A stretch of 58,972 bases of DNA from Candidatus Woesearchaeota archaeon (GTDB lineage Archaea > Nanobdellota > Nanobdellia > Woesearchaeales > JAFGLG01), in contig JAFGLG010000007.1 of the NCBI GenBank assembly GCA_016928155.1, positions 1-58,972 on the forward strand, read 5' to 3'. Numbering within the stretch: position 1 is the stretch's first letter; the number at the start of each line of letters is the position of its first letter. The position numbers and the translations under genes are program-made. Shown piece after piece: positions 33,061 through 42,048 of the stretch. Below the pieces are notes generated by a model. It was not told the origin of the DNA, did no database searches, and worked only from the letters and a program-made list of their open reading frames with translations.

Positions 33061-34605
33061 ATGGACAAGAAAGACACACCTTATCAGGGACTTGAAGGGA
33101 AAATAATCCCATTCGGCAAGCAGCCGGCTGATGGAATGAGATACCAGCCATTTGAACTATATGAACTAATGGCAAATGCCTCGTCTTCAGCCATGACACT
33201 CATAGAGCCTGTAAAAGGCGACTTCATCTACAGGGCAGCCAATGAGAGATTCCTCGAACAGCTCGGTGCAGAGAGCCATGAGGTCATAGGAAGCCCGCTA
33301 TCAGATGTATGGCAGAGCTCATACTGCAATGTGAGAAACCATCTCATAACCGCAAGGACAGGCGAGAAAGTGCAATATGATGCCAGGTTCGCCTTTCCCA
33401 ATGGCGCGGAGAGGCACTATGAGATCATCCTGCATCCGATAAAAGACGACAGGGGAAGAGTGATATACCTAATGGGTGAGATATCTGACATCACACGGCA
33501 GAAGATCCTTGAAGAGAGCGTGCAAAGGGTGCAGAGACATGAGCTCGAGGCAGAAGTCGCGCACATGATGGCGCATGATTTCAGGGGACAGCTCACTGCA
33601 ATCATAGGCAATCTCGAAGTCGCAAGGAACTACGGGGATCCCCTAAAAATCAGGAGATGCATCGAGAATGCCTTCGAGGTATCCCTGCAGGCAGCAGACC
33701 AGGTGAACCAATACATGACAGACGCGACTGACAAAGGGAAAGAGGAAGAGGCAGACCTCAACAGCCTTGTCAGGAACAGCTTCAGGATAATGCAGGGTTT
33801 CAGGAAAGACATAACAATACATGCAGACCTCTGCCCTGATATCTGGGGGATAATGGCGAACCCGGTGAACATTAACAGGATGTTCATGAACCTGTACAAG
33901 AACGCATCAGAAGCCATGACAAGGAGCGGCGAACTGTTTGTGACGACGTGGAATACAGTGCTCGAATCAAGGCACATAACAGGATTCAAGGCAAGGCCCG
34001 GAGAGTATGCCGCTGTATCGATAAGGGATACAGGGCCGGGCATGGGGCCTGAAGTCTCAAAGCGTGCATTTGACCTGAATTTCACGACAAAAAGAGAGAA
34101 AGGGGGATCAGGTCTCGGATTATACTCAGTATTCACGATAGTGACGCAGCATCATGGCATGATAACCCTCAGCACAGCAGAAGGCAAAGGAGCAGAATTC
34201 ACCATATGCCTGCCGGCAAGAGCGCAAGCCGCACCTGACAAGCCAGCACAAGGTCTTGTCATGATTGTCGACAAGAACCAGGAGACACTGAAAGGTGCAG
34301 CGAGATTATTGGAGGATCTGGGATACAGGGCCATCACTGCAGAGAACAATTTCGAGGCACTGCACGGGACACTGACAAACAAGGATGATATGGATGCGAT
34401 ACTCATCGAAGCGGACTTCGCAGGATCATTCACAGGAAGTCTCGTTGATTCACTGAAGCTGGCGACAACACCTGAAACTAGGATATTGCTTGCAGGAAAC
34501 ACTGACAGCCCAAGACGCGGCCGGCTGAATATCATAAAACCTTATACATCCATCTCCTTAAGAAAATTATTCCAGAAGGCACAAGAGGGTGCCTCTCAAG
34601 GATAG
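33061..34605 (+). CDS. PAS-domain histidine kinase with degenerate receiver
   Basis: 514 residues; the ATG at 33061 follows GGGGG at 5-nt spacing. No membrane segments, so it is cytosolic. A PAS domain spans about 35-145. The dimerisation and phosphoacceptor helix contains AHDFRGQL with His172. The ATPase domain has N box NLYKNASEAM, G1 DTGPGMG and G2 GGSGLGLYSV. The C-terminal receiver-like domain (about 398-505) has Glu where the phosphoaspartate should be (AILIEAD), no acidic pair at the start (IVDKN), and the conserved KP kept (IIKPY). It likely senses a cytosolic cue. The receiver may be constitutive or a decoy (inference). Confidence 0.88.
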   Translation: MDKKDTPYQGLEGKIIPFGKQPADGMRYQPFELYELMANASSSAMTLIEPVKGDFIYRAANERFLEQLGAESHEVIGSPLSDVWQSSYCNVRNHLITARTGEKVQYDARFAFPNGAERHYEIILHPIKDDRGRVIYLMGEISDITRQKILEESVQRVQRHELEAEVAHMMAHDFRGQLTAIIGNLEVARNYGDPLKIRRCIENAFEVSLQAADQVNQYMTDATDKGKEEEADLNSLVRNSFRIMQGFRKDITIHADLCPDIWGIMANPVNINRMFMNLYKNASEAMTRSGELFVTTWNTVLESRHITGFKARPGEYAAVSIRDTGPGMGPEVSKRAFDLNFTTKREKGGSGLGLYSVFTIVTQHHGMITLSTAEGKGAEFTICLPARAQAAPDKPAQGLVMIVDKNQETLKGAARLLEDLGYRAITAENNFEALHGTLTNKDDMDAILIEADFAGSFTGSLVDSLKLATTPETRILLAGNTDSPRRGRLNIIKPYTSISLRKLFQKAQEGASQG

Positions 34606-34682
34606 GCCCTTATTGATCACCCCTGGTCTGAATGGTGCAGAAATTGCTGTTCTATTGCCTCCAATCCAATTCGCTTTGCTGA

Positions 34683-34755
34683 TGGGGTTGGGAGGATTTG
34701 AACCCCCATCGCCACCTCCCGAAGGTGGAATGATACCAAGTTACACCACAACCCC
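34683..34755 (-). tRNA. tRNA-Pro(CGG)
   Basis: Read on the minus strand: acceptor GGGGTTG/CAACCCC, D arm GTG...CAT with TAACTTGGTA loop, anticodon stem CCACC/GGTGG with loop TTCGGGA (CGG), T stem GGGGG/CCTCC around TTCAAAT, discriminator A. 73 nt, without an intron. No TATA box at the expected distance. The nearest good box (AATATTTATATAAT, about 34896-34908) is upstream of a truncated tRNA copy, so the mature tRNA would be released from a long precursor. Confidence 0.9.
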
Positions 34756-34835
34756 TTAAATACTTGGCTAACTAAAGCGGTCCGCGGGATTGCTAAATCC
34801 CGCTTGAACAGGGTGCAGCGTGACCTTACACGCTT

Positions 34836-34866
34836 ATGATACCAAGTTACACCACAACCCCTTAAA
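34836..34866 (-). repeat. Truncated 5' copy of the tRNA-Pro gene (31-bp direct repeat)
   Basis: 31 bp identical to 34730-34760, covering the 5' leader, acceptor 5' strand and D arm of tRNA-Pro, but nothing beyond. The 75 bp between copies hold two hairpins (AGCGTG/CACGCT and GCGGGATT/AATCCCGC) and a T-loop-like TTCAA. Alternatives: tandem duplication with decay, remnant of an element integrated in the tRNA, or a 5' tRNA-half gene. Confidence 0.75.
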
Positions 34867-34943
34867 GCTGTATATGGGAACGGGATTCTGACAATTATTA
34901 TATAAATATTATGAAGAAAAAGGAGAAAAAAAGAAAAAATTAA

Positions 34944-35498
34944 CTATATGTACCCCGGCCAGGCAGTCTCTCCGTAAGGAGTCGCTGAGACCCTGATCTT
35001 GCACTTGAGATCTCCGTCACCAGGCATGTTCAGATGAAGTGTGTCCATCTTCTTCATGTTATAGACCTGGTTCCCGCAGATAAGCTCGTACTTGGTGAAA
35101 GGATCAAATCCATACTTGTTCCAGGTAAAAGTATACCTCTCTCCTGCAGGCCCATTCGCCTTAACCACAAACTCCTTGACATCCTGATAGATCAGCGGAT
35201 ATCTCTTGTACTGCTGGGAGTATTTTCCCTTGTAATATATGTGGTCACTCGGATCCGCTTTCACATCCTCACCAGGCACATTTGCGTCATTGTAATGCCA
35301 GCTGACCCCGAAATATGTCGCTAACGGTGTGCCGCCATTGAAATAACCCCAAAGCATATTCATTGGAGATGACATTCTCTGGAGCCATGGATAAAAAACG
35401 CCAGGCGTACAGCCAGGTTGCTGAACAGCAGCCAATGCTGTTGGCACAAGCATCAGAGAAAGCAATCCAACAATTGCTAAAGCCAATATCTTTTTCAT
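34944..35498 (-). CDS. Secreted protein of unknown function
   Basis: 184 residues; the ATG at 35498 follows AGGTGATTAA. A clear signal peptide (1-23) is followed by a beta-rich domain with aromatic-rich stretches (YFGVSWHYNDANVPGEDV) and a two-cysteine pair in the C-terminal half. It is likely exported and Ig-like. The palindrome at 35601-35613 lies about 100 nt upstream of its start. Confidence 0.72.
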   Translation of the reverse strand: MKKILALAIVGLLSLMLVPTALAAVQQPGCTPGVFYPWLQRMSSPMNMLWGYFNGGTPLATYFGVSWHYNDANVPGEDVKADPSDHIYYKGKYSQQYKRYPLIYQDVKEFVVKANGPAGERYTFTWNKYGFDPFTKYELICGNQVYNMKKMDTLHLNMPGDGDLKCKIRVSATPYGETAWPGYI

Positions 35499-35600
35499 TT
35501 AATCACCTCATGGTGTTTTGTTAGTCAATCCCTAGTCAATTCCGCATCATTATATAAATTTTACATGTCTAGCCACAGTGGTTACAGACGATATCAAATT

Positions 35601-35613
35601 AACTTTCAAGTTA
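35601..35613 (-). promoter_or_regulatory. Inverted copy of the 13-bp palindrome at 25980-25992
   Basis: AACTTTCAAGTTA is the reverse complement of TAACTTGAAAGTT at 25980-25992. Both sit in intergenic DNA upstream of a gene start (here the secreted protein gene at 35498). A shared operator is possible, but a matching 13-mer pair is also expected by chance in 59 kb. Confidence 0.3.
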
Positions 35614-35747
35614 CAAATCTGCTTCATCACTAAAAACAGGAAAAGGTTTTGGATACAGGATAGGCATCTATCAAGATGAACAAAGACAAGCTGAACAAAA
35701 ACAGGCAGGAAGGGCTGAACAAGATGTGATAAGGGCCGGAGCGCTGA

Positions 35748-36161
35748 TCATTGTCTGATATCTATGCTGACTTTCGAATTAAGGGGGATATCACCCTGCA
35801 GTTCAGCTGTTATATTGTAGATACCTTCGGGGATTCCAGAGCATTTGTTGCATGCCGGCGCCTGGTACTGGAAAAAGAAATCATTCTCCCCGGGCGATAC
35901 CAGCACATCCCTCTTCAGATTCAGCCTGTTGATGCCTGAAAAAATCCCGTAGACACTCATGGTGCCATTGAATCCAAGTGTCGAGTTGACCTGGACAGAG
36001 ATGTTCACAGTCTCGCCGGAATGATAGAGGCCCTTATCTGTGCTCAAAGACATCTCAGCATGAGACGGCTGTTCTGCTGTGCAGGCTGCGAGAAACAATG
36101 AGCATACGAGCAGACACAAAACATACAATGCTTCCGTGATATTCAAGGATAATGCTTTCAT
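35748..36161 (-). CDS. Lipoprotein-like Ig-domain protein
   Basis: 137 residues from the ATG at 36161, which lies about 28 nt from CATTTAAAAAGG (36183-36195); the ATG at 36170 is too close. A signal peptide ends in a lipobox-like LAAC (about residue 27). The mature part is a single beta-sandwich (TDKGLYHSGETVNISVQVNS) with a CNKC motif near the C-terminus. Likely membrane-anchored and extracellular. Role unknown. Confidence 0.72.
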   Translation of the reverse strand: MKALSLNITEALYVLCLLVCSLFLAACTAEQPSHAEMSLSTDKGLYHSGETVNISVQVNSTLGFNGTMSVYGIFSGINRLNLKRDVLVSPGENDFFFQYQAPACNKCSGIPEGIYNITAELQGDIPLNSKVSIDIRQ

Positions 36162-36249
36162 GACAGTCATGGATATCTAACCTTTTTAAATGGTTTTTGA
36201 ATCTGATGGCACAATATTTAAAAAGGGGGTAGGAATCGTAGGCTTCAAT

Positions 36250-36337
36250 GCCCCTGTAGCATAGCGGTTGGTGCGCGTCCTTGGTATAAACAGCCACAAA
36301 AAGGACGAGGTCGGGAGTTCAAATCTCCCCAGGGGCT
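36250..36337 (+). tRNA. tRNA-Thr(GGT) with a canonical 15-nt intron
   Basis: Acceptor GCCCCTG/CAGGGGC, anticodon stem CGTCC/GGACG, loop TTGGTA plus A38, with GGT at 36283-36285, T stem GGGAG/CTCCC around TTCAAAT, discriminator T. The 15-nt intron (36287-36301) is at the canonical 37/38 site. The bulge-helix-bulge is relaxed, with a 3-bp TTG/CAA helix and an AAA 3' bulge. TATTTAAAAAGG upstream (36212-36225) suits a short 5' leader. Confidence 0.9.
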
Positions 36338-36446
36338 TTATACTCCAGATCCGGATAAATCTTTCCCAAGTTTCTTTCTCAAGAATCTTTCATAAGAATC
36401 TTTCTCAAATATCCCAGATAAAGACATCATCATACAGGCGGTCATC

Positions 36447-39400
36447 TCACTTCAGTCTTGACAACTGTCGGGATACATCGGGCTGATTGGGTTTGATATT
36501 TAGAGATTTCTCATAATAGAGCCTCGCGTTGCCCACATCACCCATATCTTTGTAAATATCGCCCAAGACCCCCAAAGCCCAGTAATTATCAGGCGCGAGC
36601 TCAACTGATCTGGTCAGGCAATGTATCGCTTCCTCATACTCGGCCTGTCTCCTGAGAGCAACTCCCAGATGATGCCAGGCCCAGGGATTATTGCGATAAT
36701 TATCATCATCCCTGCCGATCGATGCCCGGAAGAAACCGACAGCATCCTCACTGAGCTCTGATGAGACTTTTCTGTAAAGCTCATGGAACTTGAATACTAA
36801 TGCCTCTCTTGATCTATCAGGAACATTCTTCAATCCCTTTATGAGGCTGTTCTCTGCCATGTCATAGAAACCTGTGTTGATGAAGAAATCGCAAGCTGAA
36901 GTATACCTCCGTGGATCTTCAGCGCCGTATACAGAAGTAATAATCAGGTCATAGACAGACTTGAGCTTCCCAAGATCAGAGGCAGTCCTTTCCAGGTTGC
37001 GTCTGAGGTCAGAGATGTCCTTCTCAGTCCTTGCAATATACTCAGGATCAATGCTTCCTGACCTAGTCTGGCGAGCAGCTTCTGCAGCGGCCTTCGCATT
37101 TGCGACCTCTTCCTCAAGGCCTGAAATCTTCTGGGTCATCTCCTCTTCCGTCATCCTCTGCTGTGCAAGATCAGCTTCAAGGCTCTCAATCCTGCTTTCC
37201 TTTGCCCTGTCTGAGCGCCTGTGACTATCACCCTGATCTTTCAGCCTGCTTTCCAGGAGACCCAGCTTATCAGAATAGACCCCATTCATCATCTCTACAG
37301 ATGCTGAGGCACTGCTGCAAGCTGCAAGAAGCTCTGTTGCCTCGACATGCTCTGATGATCTTCCCACTTTGCCATAAGCTGTCCTTGAAACATCATTGAT
37401 CCTCGATAGGGCGGCTTCGGCTAGATCCCTCTGCTCCTTAAGCTCTGATTCCAGCGTCCCCTTCCTGTCCAGGAGTTCCGCAATCTCTTCCTGATATGAT
37501 CCTATCCTCACTGAGATGCGCCCAATGAGCTCAAGCATGGCATCCTTCCTCTGTTCATATCCACCATCAAGGCTGACATCATCAGCTGTTGCTCCGATAC
37601 CTGAGAGTACCCCGACAAGACTTGCACTCACCTGATCATAAGAAGAGATTATCCTCTCCCTCAGCTTTTCCTCATCCTGCAATCTCTTCGCAAGAGATTC
37701 CTTTTCGCCTTTCTCCCTGCCAAGTTCTCTATCAAGGTCTTTCCTGTAGCTTTCAAGATTATCAGCCTTGGACCTGAACTGATCCCTCTCTGCCTTGACA
37801 GCATCTATCTCATTGTCAGCCATCTCAACCCTGCCCACCAGACGGCTGATGAGCTGTTCAAGCCTGGCGACATCCCGTGAATAAACAGTGTTGTTGACAG
37901 CAGAATTGACAACCATCCCTGAGACTGTCCTGCAAAGCTTCTGATACTCAGCAGGGGTCAGCCCGGCTGAATCGATAATGGGCTGCATCCTCGCAAGCAC
38001 TATGCTCACATCACCTGCAAGCTCAAGGAATTCGGCATAGGTATCCTTCACATTTTCCAACTGCAGCTGCAGCTTCTCAAGCCTTCTCCTTTCTGCCTCG
38101 CCCTCATAATGGGTCGTGGGATTCTCGACCTCAAAAGCATACCTCTCCTCAAGCCTGTTCAGTCTTCTGTGTTCCTCATTGCAGATGTCATTCAGACGAT
38201 TCTTGAATTCAGCAAAAGTATATGTGCCTGACATCAGAGTATGGGTGATGAGTGAGAAATTAGTGAGCCTCTGCTTCTTCTCGAGCCTCTGCCAGAGATC
38301 ATCAATGACCCTCTTTGCTTTTGGCTGTGTCGAGGAAAGATAATCAAGGCGGTCGCCCAAGGTCTTCACCAACTGCACATCAGGCATCTCAAGGATACGG
38401 AAATCCCAGCCCTGACTGAGCGGGACACGCTCAAGATTGATGTAGCAGGCTGACACAGGAGAATGATGATCATCGACCTGACGCGCAATATCGATAAGGC
38501 GGTCAACCACAGCAGGAGACTTCTTCTTAGTCTCCAGTGCAATGACAAGATTCTCTACCAGAGAGGTATCTGAAGAGTTCCTGCCCTGCCACAAGCCAGG
38601 AGTGCCCGCAAGAATGCCTCTCGAGTAATCGACTGGGAATGCGATGTCATCAACGACAGGATCCTCATGCCTGCCGAGGCCCGGGGAATATGCCTGCTCA
38701 TCCCTGGTATGGTGCGTCATCTTCCTGTCATAATCAAAAGTGGCAACCCTTCCTTGGCCTGCATGAGCGCCATTGACAAAACCATCCGGGGAAACCAGGA
38801 TAATGTCAACTGAAGCTGAGACAACTGCCTTCCTGAGATCCTCTGACCTAAATCTTGAGATCTCCCTGGCAAGCTCAGCCTTTGCATCCTGTTCAGCATT
38901 GAGAAGCTCTTCAGGACTCCTTCCTGCATTTTCATCCTTGAGAGCACTTAACAAGCTGTCAAGATTTCCATTCGGCTCTTCAGACATATGCTCAAGAACA
39001 TATGCCGCCATGTCCTCCATGTCTTTCTTATGCTTGGTCTTATCACCATAAATGATATCCAGCTGATCCCCAAATCTTGAGATCACATCATCTTTCCTTA
39101 TCACTCCTGCGACAGATGAGATATTGTTCTGATATATCCTATTATTCTCAGAATACACCACATCATGGATCATCTCCATGACGACAGCGCTGAAATGTCT
39201 CCTGTAGTATCCCCTGAGGTCCACTGATCTGCCTGACTGCCTTAGGCCTTCGTGTGTGAGGACAAACTCAAAACGCCTTCCAGGATCATCCCTGTCAGAA
39301 ATCGTGAACGGCCTTCCGTGCTCTGCGATGCCTGATTCCTTCGGGCCATCGCCGAAATCCAGGACATAATCCGGATGCATGCTGCGGACCTCAAAATGCC

Positions 39401-40061
39401 CGTCTGACCTCGCAAGTGTGGCGCCCACAGAAGGAGAATTCCCAATCGGCATAGAAATATCAGCCTGGCTGTTGTTGCCGAACCTCATGGAGGCGCTTGA
39501 GAGATAATCATCCAGCATAAGACGCTCCCTCAGGCCATCCTGCAATGCCTCCCTGATGTTGTCGACAATGCTGACTGCACTGATTTTCTCATCAGGTTTA
39601 CCCTCCAGGCTGGCCTGGACATAGACAATCATGTTCGGGTGCAGAAAGCTGCTGTTGGACTGGAATCCTGGGAATATATAATCAGGTGCAGGAAGGGCGA
39701 ACAGTGCCATATCCTCCAATGCTTTTGGGATATGATAAAGAGTCCTGGCACCGGCTGAGGCATTGATAAGAGGGCTGAGTTTTGCATCTACAGATTCAGC
39801 ATGGTTGTGGTCATCCTGACTGACAGCTGTCATCGGCGCATCCTGTTCTGAAGATTTCGCCATGATCATGGCAGGTATCCCACGCAAGCGTTCTAGAGCT
39901 GACTTGCGGTCAAGCCTGCCAGTGTCAATCCCCAGAATAGTGAGGAAATCTTCGTCCAGCTTCATATCATGCTGAGTAGCGAACAGAGCCTCGATTATAT
40001 CCCTCGGCCTTGTCTCTCCAAGATCCAAAAGAGCTGAAACAGGTATTCCTATATTAAACAA
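36447..40061 (-). CDS. Large coiled-coil protein with C-terminal TPRs
   Basis: 1204 residues, cytosolic, starting at a TTG (40061) that directly follows a GGGGG run, the only start covering the full N-terminal sequence. The next in-frame ATG is 32 codons in. The front half is alpha/beta with no known motif. A long coiled coil spans about 690-1040. Three tetratricopeptide units lie near 1095-1200 (NPWAWHHLGVALRRQAEYEE, ALGVLGDIYKDMGDVGNA). TPR proteins scaffold complexes. It is divergent from the 40234 gene across a 172-bp AT-rich promoter region. Confidence 0.75.
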   Translation of the reverse strand: MFNIGIPVSALLDLGETRPRDIIEALFATQHDMKLDEDFLTILGIDTGRLDRKSALERLRGIPAMIMAKSSEQDAPMTAVSQDDHNHAESVDAKLSPLINASAGARTLYHIPKALEDMALFALPAPDYIFPGFQSNSSFLHPNMIVYVQASLEGKPDEKISAVSIVDNIREALQDGLRERLMLDDYLSSASMRFGNNSQADISMPIGNSPSVGATLARSDGHFEVRSMHPDYVLDFGDGPKESGIAEHGRPFTISDRDDPGRRFEFVLTHEGLRQSGRSVDLRGYYRRHFSAVVMEMIHDVVYSENNRIYQNNISSVAGVIRKDDVISRFGDQLDIIYGDKTKHKKDMEDMAAYVLEHMSEEPNGNLDSLLSALKDENAGRSPEELLNAEQDAKAELAREISRFRSEDLRKAVVSASVDIILVSPDGFVNGAHAGQGRVATFDYDRKMTHHTRDEQAYSPGLGRHEDPVVDDIAFPVDYSRGILAGTPGLWQGRNSSDTSLVENLVIALETKKKSPAVVDRLIDIARQVDDHHSPVSACYINLERVPLSQGWDFRILEMPDVQLVKTLGDRLDYLSSTQPKAKRVIDDLWQRLEKKQRLTNFSLITHTLMSGTYTFAEFKNRLNDICNEEHRRLNRLEERYAFEVENPTTHYEGEAERRRLEKLQLQLENVKDTYAEFLELAGDVSIVLARMQPIIDSAGLTPAEYQKLCRTVSGMVVNSAVNNTVYSRDVARLEQLISRLVGRVEMADNEIDAVKAERDQFRSKADNLESYRKDLDRELGREKGEKESLAKRLQDEEKLRERIISSYDQVSASLVGVLSGIGATADDVSLDGGYEQRKDAMLELIGRISVRIGSYQEEIAELLDRKGTLESELKEQRDLAEAALSRINDVSRTAYGKVGRSSEHVEATELLAACSSASASVEMMNGVYSDKLGLLESRLKDQGDSHRRSDRAKESRIESLEADLAQQRMTEEEMTQKISGLEEEVANAKAAAEAARQTRSGSIDPEYIARTEKDISDLRRNLERTASDLGKLKSVYDLIITSVYGAEDPRRYTSACDFFINTGFYDMAENSLIKGLKNVPDRSREALVFKFHELYRKVSSELSEDAVGFFRASIGRDDDNYRNNPWAWHHLGVALRRQAEYEEAIHCLTRSVELAPDNYWALGVLGDIYKDMGDVGNARLYYEKSLNIKPNQPDVSRQLSRLK

Positions 40062-40233
40062 CCCCCATTTATTTACTCGGGAGTGGTCTATATTATTTTA
40101 ATCTTTCGTATTATAAATCTATTTTTTTACTATATAGAAATTTAATTTATATATAAATCTTGTCACTATAAATTCTGTTACTACCAAAAAGAAAAGAAAA
40201 TATTTAAATATCATTTTGTAAACCCCTTTTTGA
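40062..40233. promoter_or_regulatory. Divergent AT-rich promoter region with a 14-bp palindrome
   Basis: ATTTATATATAAAT (40145-40158) is a perfect palindrome centred between two divergent large genes and can act as a TATA box in both directions. A further ATATTTAAATAT (about 40199-40208) lies about 29 nt before the ATG at 40234. Confidence 0.5.
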
Positions 40234-41937
40234 ATGTCCCATCCGAAAAATGATCATGCGGAAACTAAAATTGGAACCAGAATGATGTTCCATCCTGCTA
40301 TTCCCAGTCCCGGAAATAATGGGAGCAGCTGGGTTAGGGATGCAAGCAGGATCAGGGATGCATATACTGAAAGGGATACTGATATAATCTATCTTCCTGA
40401 ATACTGGAGACAGAAAGGGCAGAATGTCGGCACAATCAGGCTGCCTGAAGCAGAATTCGACTGGCAGACAGGCCTCCCTGAAATGACAAACCCGCCCAGA
40501 TCTGTTGACATATTCCTGATACATGACAGGCTGGTATCAAGCTCTCTCAGCGAAAAGATCGGTCAGGCCAGGAAACAGATCAGCCAAAGCACACTCGAGA
40601 CACTGAACAGAAGGACAGAGGCAATCATCCGGCTGGCATCCGGCGAAATAAACGGAAGGGTGTATGACATAGTGGTGCCGGCAAACGGAGTCCCTGCAAG
40701 AAGATATGAAGGTAAGCTCGAGAATCTGGTTGATGCAGCTCTTGGACAGACGAATTCCATAGAGCATTTCTCAGGAATGATGATACAAACATTATCACGC
40801 GGGCTGCTACCAAGAGAGAGGGCAGAGCAGTACTTCGGCCTGGTGCCAAACACTGTGAATTTCACGACAGAAGTGCTCAGGGAGATGGACAGGGCTGCAA
40901 AGATAGACACAAGGATCACAAGAGGAGAATTCCTGAAGCTCAGCATAGGTACTGACATCGGGAGATACACTTGTGCTGACAGTGCAAAGCCGGCTGAAGG
41001 ACCAAGTGATTTCCAGCCGGGCCAGCTTCTTCAGGATACTGGGGCTTATAGCAAATCAATATTGTCAAACATTGATGATATCAAGGTATCCATCAAGGAA
41101 CCTATCGATGGATCCATCAATGGATCCCAAAGCAGAACAGTCAGGGCATATGCGATAGCCGAGCGCATCAGAGACATGGTGATAGATGAGATCAGGGCAT
41201 ATGACAGATATATAGTGTCGGCAAATCTGACTGAAAAAGCCCATCTTGCAGAGAACCTGAGAAGCCTGAAAAGAACAATAACATCAGAAAGGGAAGAGCT
41301 CGTGGGAATTAGTGATATCTCCTGCAAAGAAATATTCGACAACCTTGATAGAAGGATTGAAGCCAGATTACCTTTCTATATCCCCGCCATAACCAAGAAA
41401 GATGAAACAGGCACACCAATCCCGATACAATATGTCAGGAAGAGACCGACTTGGGTGTCACAGAAATTATCTGCTCTTGCAGACAGGATAAACCCAAAAC
41501 CAAGGGATTATGACCGGATGATGAAATCTCTCTTTGACAGCACAATGGATAGTGCAATGGCAAAAACCCAAGAGGGATACAGAAGTCCGGGAGCCCAAAG
41601 AGTGATGGAAAAGGCACTCGGAAGAATCGAGCGTTTCGTCAACAAGCAGCTGAGCAGCGCATACAGAGGAGAACTGGATGCAGGGAGCATATCAAACCTG
41701 AGAGACTCCTTCATCAGGCATTATGAATCAGCAGTCAAAGATGCTCACTCTCTTGAGGGTCATGATATGATATGCCCAAATATGATATGCCCTGATTACG
41801 AGACCGGCCCAGCCAAGGAGATGCATGACAGGATCCTGAACAGGCTGGACCACAATGCGGAAAAATTCTCAGGAAAGAAAAGCATGAGATCAAGTCTTGC
41901 GAAAATGTTCAGGTCAGTGAGCGATTATCTGTCATAA
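40234..41937 (+). CDS. Large helical protein of unknown function
   Basis: 567 residues, cytosolic; the ATG at 40234 has a TATA box about 29 nt upstream (leaderless). The body is mostly helical with many charged residues, and a short internal duplication (DMICPNMICPDYE, about 507-519) is visible at DNA and protein level. No enzymatic motif is seen. Being divergent from the TPR protein and of comparable scale, the two could act together. This is inference from context alone. Confidence 0.7.
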   Translation: MSHPKNDHAETKIGTRMMFHPAIPSPGNNGSSWVRDASRIRDAYTERDTDIIYLPEYWRQKGQNVGTIRLPEAEFDWQTGLPEMTNPPRSVDIFLIHDRLVSSSLSEKIGQARKQISQSTLETLNRRTEAIIRLASGEINGRVYDIVVPANGVPARRYEGKLENLVDAALGQTNSIEHFSGMMIQTLSRGLLPRERAEQYFGLVPNTVNFTTEVLREMDRAAKIDTRITRGEFLKLSIGTDIGRYTCADSAKPAEGPSDFQPGQLLQDTGAYSKSILSNIDDIKVSIKEPIDGSINGSQSRTVRAYAIAERIRDMVIDEIRAYDRYIVSANLTEKAHLAENLRSLKRTITSEREELVGISDISCKEIFDNLDRRIEARLPFYIPAITKKDETGTPIPIQYVRKRPTWVSQKLSALADRINPKPRDYDRMMKSLFDSTMDSAMAKTQEGYRSPGAQRVMEKALGRIERFVNKQLSSAYRGELDAGSISNLRDSFIRHYESAVKDAHSLEGHDMICPNMICPDYETGPAKEMHDRILNRLDHNAEKFSGKKSMRSSLAKMFRSVSDYLS

Positions 41938-42048
41938 AATCTCTTATTATCTGTTTATCGTATAACTTTTTATTATCTGTTTATCACAACACTTCTTATT
42001 ATATATAATTGAACAACATTTATAAACCTATTTCAATTTTTTCTGCCT

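Noticed and set aside
34761-34835. Spacer between the tRNA-Pro copies examined as a second complete tRNA
   Set aside because: The possible anticodon stem has a 6- or 8-nt loop, the T arm does not close, and no acceptor 3' strand is present.
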